64,000 nucleotides of DNA. Source: Chryseobacterium sp. MYb264 (GTDB taxonomy: Bacteria > Bacteroidota > Bacteroidia > Flavobacteriales > Weeksellaceae). The position numbers were made by a program, and so were the translations under genes. Shown piece after piece: positions 17,500 to 26,398 of this stretch. Numbering within the stretch: the stretch's first letter is position 1; the number at the start of each line of letters is the position of its first letter. Location: the NCBI RefSeq assembly GCF_035974275.1, contig NZ_CP142422.1:1302001-1366000 (forward strand). The letters are read 5' to 3'. The notes under the pieces are model-generated. The model saw nothing but the letters and a program-made list of their open reading frames with translations. It did no database searches and was not told where the DNA came from.

Positions 17500-20400
17500 A
17501 TGGAAAAAAATCATGTTCAGGATATACCAGTCCTTTCTGATCACCATCACCATACCGACAAGTGTCTGATTGATTTTTTGATCAAGAGAACAATCCAATA
17601 TCCTCATAAAACCGCCTTTTCTGAAGTTGACATTGATCTTGAAGAAAAACCGTTTACCTATTCGGAACTTTTGTTTCAGGTAAAAGCGTCTGCTCAGAAC
17701 TTTAAACAACAAAATATAGAAAAAGGAGATCGCTGCCTGCTGATCTTCAACCAAGGAGTAGAATTCATTGTCGCCTTTCTGGCTTGTCAGTGGATCGGTG
17801 CTATTCCCGTGCCGCTGAACATTCCGGGGCGCTCAAAATCATTGGATAAATGGAAAAATATTGCTAAAGAATGTTATCCTAAAGCCATAATGACGGGATC
17901 GAAAACCGCGGCAAGGCTCAGCCAGTCGTTTGGAAAATCTGAGCTGCTGGGTAAAATCCCCATGATCAGCATTCAGTTATGCGAATCAGAAAGCCTTGAT
18001 ACCCCGTTTACTGTGGAGCCTGATATTCATCCGACTGCCTTTCTGCAATATACTTCAGGTTCTACAGGAAATCCCAAAGGAGTTGTTGTAACTCAGGATT
18101 CACTGATCAAAAATTCAAAAGAATCGAAAAAAAATATGAATGCCGGTCCGGACAGTATTTTTGTGAGCTGGCTTCCCTTCTATCACGATATGGGACTTAT
18201 TCTATTTATCGTGCAGACTATTTACAACGGAAACAGTCTTTATCTTATGAAACCTGAAGATTTCATGAGCAGACCCATGAACTGGATGCACGCCCTCAGC
18301 AAATGGAAAGCCACCCATACCGGAGGTCCTAATTTCGCCTATCAGCTTGTCGCAGATAAACTGATGCAGCTGCATGAAGAACTCAAAAAAAATAAAAAAA
18401 AGGCAGATATTTCTCTGAAAACACTCAGAATGTGTGCTTCGGGGGCTGAACCCATCCGTTTTAAAACAATCGCTGATTTCCAAAATGCCATCTCACTGTT
18501 CGGAGCTCCCGATCATGTGATTTCACCGGGATACGGACTGGCAGAAGCGACCTTAACCGTGACCTTGAACAAAGAAGGTGAAAAAGTAAAATGGCTGAAG
18601 GTAGATCAGGAAGTACTGAAAAAAAATAAGGTCATTGTAAAGGAAAGCGGCTTTTTGGAAGCCGGGAAGCATTTTCCTGAAGACGAAGATTATGTTTATC
18701 TGGTTGGTAACGGAGTATGTATTGATAACCATTCAGTTGACATTATAAAAAATTATGATTTCGAAGGAGAATTTGCTGGAACAGTCTCTGAGATCCTTCA
18801 GACAGAGCCCTACTCCATTGGTGAATTATGGTATTCTGGACCTTCGGTAACCAATGGTTATTATGAAAACAAGAAAGCAACTTCTGAAACGTATATCTAT
18901 TCAAATCAGGGCGATACCGTTTATTTAAGAACGGGAGATCTCGCATTTAAAGATGAAGAGGGACAGCTGTATATCGTGGGGAGAATAAAAGACTTAATTA
19001 TTATTCGTGGTTTAAACTATTATCCTCAGGACATCGAACGGACAGCCTGCTATGCCCATCCCGATCTTAGAATTGACGGAGCCGCCGCCTTTTCATTAAC
19101 CGAAAACGGAAATGAATCATGTTGTATTGTGCAGGAACTCAACAGAAGTGCCTTGCCTTCCCCAACATTCGATGAGTACACAAAAGCCATACGCAATGCT
19201 GTTTTACAGGAACATGGTATTGCGGTAGAAACTATCCTTTTTGTAGCTCCTATGCACGTTCCGAGAACGACAAGCGGTAAAATTCAAAGACGGTTGGCAA
19301 AACGCATGACTGAAAACGGAGAATGGGAAAACCTCTTACATTCTTCAGCTTTACATTTAAAAAAAAACCAGAAGAAAGAAACGCCAATATATTCTCCTCT
19401 TTCCGAAGAGCTACTGAAAAGTAAGATACTGGAGCTCAGACACTTCCTTAAAACAAGGGTGGACAGCTATATAATTGATGAAAGGCGCACTATTCCTCCT
19501 TACATCATGACCGAATTTTCGCATATGGGACTGATGGGTCTTCTGATTCCAGTCGAACATGGCGGAATGGGCTGTACCCTGGATCAGGCACGGAATTTTA
19601 TAGAAATTATTTCTTCTGCGGATCTCACCTTAGGCTTAATGGTAAGTCTTCATAATCTGCTGGGGCTCCATCCTATCGCAAAATTTGCGGGTGAAGAGAT
19701 CAGAGAAAAAATAGTGAGAGAATTGGCAGAAGGCAAAGGAACCGCAAGCTTTGCTTTAAGTGAACCAGGTGCAGGAAGCAATCCTAATGCGGGTAGAACT
19801 TTAGCCCAAAAAAGCAATGACGGATGGATCTTAAACGGCGAAAAATGCTGGGTAGGATCTTCATCCTGGGCGAGCTATCTTACGGTAATTGCCCATACTC
19901 AGGACGAAAACGGAAAATATATGGGACAGTCTGCTTTTCTTGTTCCACAAGGAAGCCCCGGACTAAAACATATTGAGGAATGCATGACCATGGGAATGCG
20001 GGGAACCGTGCAGGGGCATTTTATTCTGAAGGATGTAAAAATTTCTGATTCGCATGTATTGGGGGGGATTGGTAAAGGAGCAGAAATTCTTCATGAAGTT
20101 GTTTCTATGGGTCGTATCGGAATCAATTCTATGTGTATCGGAATTCTCAAAACGGTGTTATCAAGATCCAAAAGATGGGCAGAAAACAGAACCGTCAATT
20201 CGGGCACGCTCATCGATCAACCCATCGTCCTTAAAAAACTCACTGAATTTCTGGGCATTCTGGAAATCATCGAAACTTATCAGTCCAAATTGGTAGAATG
20301 GAAAGATGAAGGACTTGTAGTTCCTGATATTTTAATAAGTGCCGGAAAGATATTTTCCACGGAAGAAACATGGAAAGGCGTAGATTTTCTGATGCAGTTG

Positions 20401-21357
20401 ACTGCAGCCAGAGGCTATTCTGAACCTAACGGCATTGCCCAGCTTTTCCGTGATACCCGGGTACTGAGAATATTTGAAGGACCTACCGAATCATTAATAG
20501 CTGATCTTGGAGGGCGTACTGAGGACACCATTATGGAAACTTTAAACTTCCTGACCTATCAACATTTGGCTATTAACGCCGCCGTACAGCAGGAAAAAAT
20601 TCAACAGATCAGACATCAGTTTGAAAAGAACAATATCACTTCCGATTATCAAAATAAAAAATTGGCAAGGTATGCCTTCGGAGAAGTACTGACCTATCAG
20701 CTGATTTCGTGGTTGTGTCAGGATGACATTTCGTCTTATGCCAAAAACTGGCTGGAGAAAAAAATGGAAACCATTATTTCTGAGACCATGGAAATGAATA
20801 CGTCGCTATTAACGAAACAACGGTTTGAGTTACAGTTCAATCAAGCCATGAAGGATCATGAAGTAATTTACACACAGTCTCAACATCCTGAAGTTTCAAT
20901 CAGTCATCCTTTCCGGGATCTGCACTCCATAGAAAATCACCGTATCTCTAATGAAATAATTGAAAATCAATTCATCCCAAAAATTTCTGAACAGAATTAC
21001 CCATCAGTCTATACCCAGCCTAAAATCAATACGAAGAACATTTCAGAAGTTGAAAACTGGATTTTCAGATGGTTGTCCCAAGAGGCAGGGATAGAAAGCA
21101 GCCAGTTTCTTCCCTCCGCTTCTTTTTCAGAATACGGTCTTGATTCATCACTTTCGATACGGTTTATCAGTGATCTTAACAGCCAATATTCGATTCATAT
21201 AGAGCCTTCAATTATCTGGAGTTATTCGACAGTAGATGAACTCGCAACTTACCTGTGTACGTACGAAATAACCGACTCCAAACAACCGGAAAGCAAAGAA
21301 AGCAGGTTGAATGACGATTTTCTGAAAGGACTGCTTGATGAAGAAATCCCATCATAA
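17500..21357 (+). CDS. Starter enzyme: fatty acyl-AMP ligase - acyl-CoA dehydrogenase - ACP fusion
   Basis: A 1285-residue three-domain protein. Residues ~20-610 are a FAAL: LQYTSGSTGNPKGVVVT (about 180), SWLPFYHDMGL and the late GRIKDLIIIRG. Residues ~640-1030 are an acyl-CoA dehydrogenase, with FAD/substrate motif FALSEPGAGSNPNAG (about 752-766) and the catalytic-base region RIFEGPTES (Glu993). Residues ~1180-1260 are a carrier domain with GLDSS (phosphopantetheine Ser1216). FAALs adenylate free fatty acids for loading onto carriers, and the fused dehydrogenase would introduce a 2,3-double bond while the chain is carrier-bound. This supplies the starter of the assembly line in place of salicylate. 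The next gene starts 16 bp later. Confidence 0.88.
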   Translation: MEKNHVQDIPVLSDHHHHTDKCLIDFLIKRTIQYPHKTAFSEVDIDLEEKPFTYSELLFQVKASAQNFKQQNIEKGDRCLLIFNQGVEFIVAFLACQWIGAIPVPLNIPGRSKSLDKWKNIAKECYPKAIMTGSKTAARLSQSFGKSELLGKIPMISIQLCESESLDTPFTVEPDIHPTAFLQYTSGSTGNPKGVVVTQDSLIKNSKESKKNMNAGPDSIFVSWLPFYHDMGLILFIVQTIYNGNSLYLMKPEDFMSRPMNWMHALSKWKATHTGGPNFAYQLVADKLMQLHEELKKNKKKADISLKTLRMCASGAEPIRFKTIADFQNAISLFGAPDHVISPGYGLAEATLTVTLNKEGEKVKWLKVDQEVLKKNKVIVKESGFLEAGKHFPEDEDYVYLVGNGVCIDNHSVDIIKNYDFEGEFAGTVSEILQTEPYSIGELWYSGPSVTNGYYENKKATSETYIYSNQGDTVYLRTGDLAFKDEEGQLYIVGRIKDLIIIRGLNYYPQDIERTACYAHPDLRIDGAAAFSLTENGNESCCIVQELNRSALPSPTFDEYTKAIRNAVLQEHGIAVETILFVAPMHVPRTTSGKIQRRLAKRMTENGEWENLLHSSALHLKKNQKKETPIYSPLSEELLKSKILELRHFLKTRVDSYIIDERRTIPPYIMTEFSHMGLMGLLIPVEHGGMGCTLDQARNFIEIISSADLTLGLMVSLHNLLGLHPIAKFAGEEIREKIVRELAEGKGTASFALSEPGAGSNPNAGRTLAQKSNDGWILNGEKCWVGSSSWASYLTVIAHTQDENGKYMGQSAFLVPQGSPGLKHIEECMTMGMRGTVQGHFILKDVKISDSHVLGGIGKGAEILHEVVSMGRIGINSMCIGILKTVLSRSKRWAENRTVNSGTLIDQPIVLKKLTEFLGILEIIETYQSKLVEWKDEGLVVPDILISAGKIFSTEETWKGVDFLMQLTAARGYSEPNGIAQLFRDTRVLRIFEGPTESLIADLGGRTEDTIMETLNFLTYQHLAINAAVQQEKIQQIRHQFEKNNITSDYQNKKLARYAFGEVLTYQLISWLCQDDISSYAKNWLEKKMETIISETMEMNTSLLTKQRFELQFNQAMKDHEVIYTQSQHPEVSISHPFRDLHSIENHRISNEIIENQFIPKISEQNYPSVYTQPKINTKNISEVENWIFRWLSQEAGIESSQFLPSASFSEYGLDSSLSIRFISDLNSQYSIHIEPSIIWSYSTVDELATYLCTYEITDSKQPESKESRLNDDFLKGLLDEEIPS

Positions 21358-21373
21358 TCTTAAACAAGACAAT

Positions 21374-24300
21374 ATGAACACCATCAAAAAAAATAAGATA
21401 GCGGTCATTGGTTTAGATTGCAAATTCCCCGGAGAATCGAATAGTCCTGATCAATTCTGGCAGACATTGACCGATAAAAAAGACGGAATCACTCCCATTC
21501 CTCCCGATCGTTGGGATCATTCTTTTTATTACGATGCAAAAGGTGGAAAAGGGAAAACATTTGTGGACCGTGCCGGATTTATTTCAGGAGTTTTTGACTT
21601 TTCCCCCGGAAGTTTCGGTATTTCAGAAAAAGATGCCGCCGATATTGATCCTCAACAACGTCTTTTGATCCAGTCATCCTGGAATACGATTCAGAATGCA
21701 GGTTATAAAATAGAAACCATTAAGGAAAAAACGGGCGTCTTCTTTGGAATGAGCTACCGCGATTATTACGATTTCGATATTGCTCCTCAAGGTGTAGATG
21801 GCTTTACAGCCTCCAATCCTTTAGGTAATTTCAATGCTGTTGCAGCGGGAAGAGTGGCTTATCTATTAGGTTTAAATGGCCCTGCCATTCAACTGGATAC
21901 CATTTGTTCTTCTTCACTAATGACCCTGCATTTAGCCTGTCAGAGTCTACTGAATGAGGAATGTGATTATGCTCTTTCAGGTGGCGTAAACTGCATTCTG
22001 TCACCTCATGCTCTGGTTGCATTGGCTCAAATGGGCGCTTTATCACGGTCTGCCCGATGTCAAGCTTTCTCTAAAAATGCAGACGGCTATATCCGTGGCG
22101 AAGGCGTGGGTACTCTATTGCTTAAACGGCTGGAAGATGCAGAAAGAGATGGCGACGCTATTTACGGCATTGTGGAAGGAACAGCGACCAATCATGACGG
22201 ACGAAGCAACGGGCTGACAGCACCTAACGGAAAAGCGCAGGTTCGACTTATGGAAGCCTGCCTGAAAAAAGCAGGACTTTCACCAAGCGATATTGGCTAC
22301 GTGGAAGCCCATGGAACAGGAACTTACCTTGGAGATCCTGTGGAGCTGGAATCTCTTCATCAGGTATTCGGAGCATCAAAATCGTTAGAATATCCTCTTT
22401 TGGTGGGATCTGTAAAATCAAATATCGGGCATCTGGAACCTGCTGCCGGAGTGGCTTCATTGATAAAATCCCTGCTAATTCTAAAAAATAAAGTGATCCC
22501 CGCCGGATTGTATCTTGAAGAACTAAATCCTGGATTCAAATGGCATGAAAAGCCTATTTTACTGGTAAAAGAAAATAAACGCTGGGAAGCAAAAAATGCC
22601 CGTATCGGAGTGAGTGCATTCAGCATGACCGGAGCGAATGTGCATGCCATATTGGGACAGGCACCTCAACGGGAAACTAATGAGTATTCACCATTACCAA
22701 ACCCCCAAAAGTATCCTTTTATCCTCTCTGCACAGAATGAAAGTACATTGAATCAATACGTGACTACCCTACTCTTAAGTATGGATGAAAAGATGCCTAT
22801 TACAGATCTTTCCAACACGTTTGTCAATGGTCGCGAAATATTTGAACAGTCGATTTTCGGCAGTTTTTCAAGTACCAAAGAACTGCTGGATGAGCTTAAA
22901 AAATATAAGGAAGGTACTCAGAATACATTTCATCAGGTTTCATTAAAAGGAAAAAGGAAACAAAATCAGGTGATTCTGAATATTAAAGGTATCACCGATT
23001 TCAATTCCGACCATCTTAAAGCATGGAAAAAAGAAGAAGCACTGAAACCATTGGTGATAAAAGCAGATAAGATTCTGCAAAAACTTTTAGGTAAATCGCT
23101 GGAGCAGATTTCTGAAGAAAAATCCAGTTTGTTGGAAAAAAAAGCTCTTCATTTTATTCAGGTATGGATCTGGAGCAGTCATTTACGATCTCTGTTCCAA
23201 TCCGACTTCATGATAAAAACATCCGGACAGGGTGATTATATCGGCGCTGTATTGAGTGGAATTTTTCCTGTTGAAGAGGCATTACTGCTTTTTATGCTTG
23301 AAAACGGGGACAAACGCCTTCAGCTCCTCGACAGAATGACGTTCCATCCCGAAAATATGGATTGGGAAAAAGCTGAAGAGGCTTCAAATAAAGAATTCTG
23401 GCTCGAAAAAAGACAGAATGACCAACAAGAAATGAACCTTCATATCCTCAACGATGATCAAATTTTTTCTGTTTCGCCCTTCGAAAAAACAGAAATTTTA
23501 CAAGATATTCTTCTCGAATGTTATGCCAAAGGTGCCCGCATTCACTGGTCTTCTGTTTTAGGAAATAAACTGCTGAGAAAAATAGCACTTCCACCCGCTC
23601 CGCTTGCCATGGCTGCATACATTTCAGAATCTTACAAGATTAACAGCAGAAAAAATCCTGATGCATCGGTTCATAGCAATTCAACAGAAAAAAAAGAAAA
23701 TATAAACTCTGTTTTGCATCAGCAACAGGAAAACGATGACGATCACAGGAAAGCATTTAATTCTGTCTTCAGCCCTGAAAAATATGGTTTTATTAAAGAT
23801 CATATCGTCAACGGGCATTATATTTTCCCAGGATCAGGATATATTTCCATGATTTCCGAGGCATTGCTTTATCTGGAAAAAAGTCATCTGATCACCTTAA
23901 AAAACGTGCAGATCTTTCAGCCGATGAGTTTTTCGTCCATTAACGAAGAGAAAGAAGTAGAGCTGAGTGTGAACTATGATTTTGCTGACCTTCATGATTC
24001 TTTTATAAAAAAGGGGGGTTGGGAAATTAAAAGCAAAAAATCTCAGGAAGACTGGACTCTTCATATCAAAGGAAGCTTCGGGATCCGTCGGGAAAATGCG
24101 GCACAGGATCATAATAATTTATTAGCTTATAGTGACGAAACTACACTGAAAACTGTAGAAGTACAAGCTTTCTATGATCATTTAAGTCGATGGGGTGTTG
24201 AATATGGATCTGAATTCCGTCTGGTAAAGCAATTAAAAGCTGATACAGACCACATGAAAGCCGCCATCGAGCAATCACCTAAAATCGAACGTCTGATGGC

Positions 24301-26383
24301 TGCTCCCAATTTGCTGGATGCCTGTATGCACGCTTTATTTTCAGCAAAGACATTTGAACAGTTTTCGGAGCCTTTTGTTCCTGCACGCTATGATGAAATC
24401 ACTTTCTATCAGCCACTTCCCGATTCCATAAATGCCTCAGGTCTTTTACTAACAACAGATCAGGATTCGATGAAGGCACAGTTTAGCTTTAATGATACTT
24501 CAGGAAAACCTGTTATGGAAATTTCTTCGATGGAAATAAGAAAAATTTTAAATGAATTTTTAAACTCCGGAAAAGAAACCGAAATGATTTATACCGAACA
24601 ATGGAAAGCACTTGAAATCAACACAGAAAACACGCAAAAGAAGCAGCCGGTTAAAGAGCAATGGATTTTCTATGATGTACAGCAGGCTCAGGAAGCCATT
24701 TCAATTCTCGTAAAAACAGATGATCCTGTTCCGTTTGTGAAATTAATAGGCTCTCATGAAGGGCTGTCACAAGAACATAAGCTCTCTGTATTCAGCAGTA
24801 TATCAGAATTGATAAAACATCAGAAAAACGAAGAAATACATTTTCTTCTCTTTGCACCGCCTATTCAGGATATCAAGGGATTATCGGAAATGTTCAGCAG
24901 CTTTAAAGATGTATTGCTCGATATTCCAAAAAATATAAGCTTCAGTCTGTGTACCCGTAATGGAATTGCGGTTGATACTGAAGATGTAAATCCGTTTCAT
25001 ACCGCTCTTTGGGGACTCGCCAGAACCATGCCTGTAGAAGCCAGACAGAGATGGAAACAAGTGATTGACATCAGTTCAGCTGAGGATCTATCATGGGTTT
25101 CAAAACTTAAAAACAGATCAACTCCCGATCAGCTGGCGATACGAAATCAAACGGTTTATACTCCTGTTCTCCTTGAAGAAGCTCTGAACATTTCCAAAAA
25201 CACTCGGACTTTGAGCAAATGGGAAAATCCGGTGCTTATCACTGGTGGTTTGGGGCAAATGGGCAGGATATTTACTGAACAGCTCGTGAAACTAGGCTGT
25301 AAGAAAATTCATCTTCTTTCCCGTAATCCTTCATGGTTTCAGGATAAAGATAACTCAGGAAAGATTTCACTCAGCGATTCTCAGAAAGATTTTCTTAAGT
25401 ATGCGGAACAGTGCCAATCTAAAGGAATTTCTATTGAAGCTATTGCAGGAAAAGTAGATTGTGAAGAAGATATGAAAGCCATTGCTTTACTGCTTAAAAA
25501 TAAAGGAATTGAAGAGATCAATTTCGTTCATGCTGCCGGGGCTATCACCCGAAATAAGGTAACAGAAGCCGACCGTAAAGAACTGGAAGCAGAATGGAAC
25601 GCCAAATATGAAGGGGCACTTCAACTGGATCAACAATTCGCAGATTTCAAGGTCGGATATACTTTATACACCTCTTCCATTGCTTCGTTGTGGTCGGGAG
25701 ATGGTGTTGCGGGATATTCGAGTGCCAATCTTTTACTGGATGGTCTTGCTACAAAGAAAAATCGTTCAGGGCAAAGAACAGTTTCTGTTCGCTTTGGAAG
25801 ATTTAGTGAAAAAGGATTAATGAAAGATGAAGAAGCAAAAGAACTTGAAAATTCAGGAGTTCTGACACTTCCGATGAGTTCGGCCATAAAAAAAGCACTG
25901 GAACTGACGGTTCAATCCGAATTGGTAATTCCTTCTATTATGAATATAGACTGGAAACGTTTTGCACCGCTCTATCAGCTGTTAAATCACAATCAATTGC
26001 TGTCGTCAGTAGAAACGGGAGCAGAAAATAGTCGAGAGAAAAAAAGTGAGATTCTACACCGCTCTGCAGACCGACCTTTAAGCGAGATCATTCAGGAAAT
26101 GGTTGCAGAAGAACTTGAAATTGAAATCGATGAAGTAGATCCCGACATTCCTCTCTTTGAACTCGGGCTTGATTCTATTCATTCCTTAGGAATCCGCACC
26201 GATCTTGAAGAGCTGCTTCAAATTAAATTATCAGTAAGCCTTATCTATGATTTCAATACCGTTACCCTTTTAAGCAGACATCTGGAAGAGTTAACCCAAA
26301 AAGAAACCGATTCTCCTTCTGAAAAGAATGAAGAAGAAAGTGAAGAAAAGCTTCTAAAGCTCTTGATGCAGGAATTACAGTAA
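21374..26383 (+). CDS. PKS module KS-(eroded AT)-DH-KR-ACP
   Basis: A 1669-residue polyketide synthase read from the ATG at 21374 (MNTIKKNKIAVIG); an in-frame ATG at 21335 would overlap the upstream gene. KS residues 1-430 have Cys178 in DTICSSS, EAHGTGTYLGDP and SNIGHLEPAAG. Residues ~530-725 align with an AT, but GQG is absent and GHSxGE is replaced by SGQGD at about 615. DH (~795-1080) has DHIVNGHYIFPG (His810) and LLDACMHAL (Asp982). KR (~1130-1500) has TGGLGQMG and Tyr1448. The ACP carries GLDSI (Ser1601). There is no ER. One enoyl extension, or an iterative 6-MSAS-like reaction, is expected, with malonyl supplied in trans. Confidence 0.88.
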   Translation: MNTIKKNKIAVIGLDCKFPGESNSPDQFWQTLTDKKDGITPIPPDRWDHSFYYDAKGGKGKTFVDRAGFISGVFDFSPGSFGISEKDAADIDPQQRLLIQSSWNTIQNAGYKIETIKEKTGVFFGMSYRDYYDFDIAPQGVDGFTASNPLGNFNAVAAGRVAYLLGLNGPAIQLDTICSSSLMTLHLACQSLLNEECDYALSGGVNCILSPHALVALAQMGALSRSARCQAFSKNADGYIRGEGVGTLLLKRLEDAERDGDAIYGIVEGTATNHDGRSNGLTAPNGKAQVRLMEACLKKAGLSPSDIGYVEAHGTGTYLGDPVELESLHQVFGASKSLEYPLLVGSVKSNIGHLEPAAGVASLIKSLLILKNKVIPAGLYLEELNPGFKWHEKPILLVKENKRWEAKNARIGVSAFSMTGANVHAILGQAPQRETNEYSPLPNPQKYPFILSAQNESTLNQYVTTLLLSMDEKMPITDLSNTFVNGREIFEQSIFGSFSSTKELLDELKKYKEGTQNTFHQVSLKGKRKQNQVILNIKGITDFNSDHLKAWKKEEALKPLVIKADKILQKLLGKSLEQISEEKSSLLEKKALHFIQVWIWSSHLRSLFQSDFMIKTSGQGDYIGAVLSGIFPVEEALLLFMLENGDKRLQLLDRMTFHPENMDWEKAEEASNKEFWLEKRQNDQQEMNLHILNDDQIFSVSPFEKTEILQDILLECYAKGARIHWSSVLGNKLLRKIALPPAPLAMAAYISESYKINSRKNPDASVHSNSTEKKENINSVLHQQQENDDDHRKAFNSVFSPEKYGFIKDHIVNGHYIFPGSGYISMISEALLYLEKSHLITLKNVQIFQPMSFSSINEEKEVELSVNYDFADLHDSFIKKGGWEIKSKKSQEDWTLHIKGSFGIRRENAAQDHNNLLAYSDETTLKTVEVQAFYDHLSRWGVEYGSEFRLVKQLKADTDHMKAAIEQSPKIERLMAAPNLLDACMHALFSAKTFEQFSEPFVPARYDEITFYQPLPDSINASGLLLTTDQDSMKAQFSFNDTSGKPVMEISSMEIRKILNEFLNSGKETEMIYTEQWKALEINTENTQKKQPVKEQWIFYDVQQAQEAISILVKTDDPVPFVKLIGSHEGLSQEHKLSVFSSISELIKHQKNEEIHFLLFAPPIQDIKGLSEMFSSFKDVLLDIPKNISFSLCTRNGIAVDTEDVNPFHTALWGLARTMPVEARQRWKQVIDISSAEDLSWVSKLKNRSTPDQLAIRNQTVYTPVLLEEALNISKNTRTLSKWENPVLITGGLGQMGRIFTEQLVKLGCKKIHLLSRNPSWFQDKDNSGKISLSDSQKDFLKYAEQCQSKGISIEAIAGKVDCEEDMKAIALLLKNKGIEEINFVHAAGAITRNKVTEADRKELEAEWNAKYEGALQLDQQFADFKVGYTLYTSSIASLWSGDGVAGYSSANLLLDGLATKKNRSGQRTVSVRFGRFSEKGLMKDEEAKELENSGVLTLPMSSAIKKALELTVQSELVIPSIMNIDWKRFAPLYQLLNHNQLLSSVETGAENSREKKSEILHRSADRPLSEIIQEMVAEELEIEIDEVDPDIPLFELGLDSIHSLGIRTDLEELLQIKLSVSLIYDFNTVTLLSRHLEELTQKETDSPSEKNEEESEEKLLKLLMQELQ

Positions 26384-26398
26384 ACAAAAAAGTACAGA

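Noticed and set aside
21335..21373. Earlier PKS start at 21335
   Set aside because: It overlaps the FAAL fusion gene, and the added residues are not part of a KS N-terminus. The ATG at 21374 fits better.
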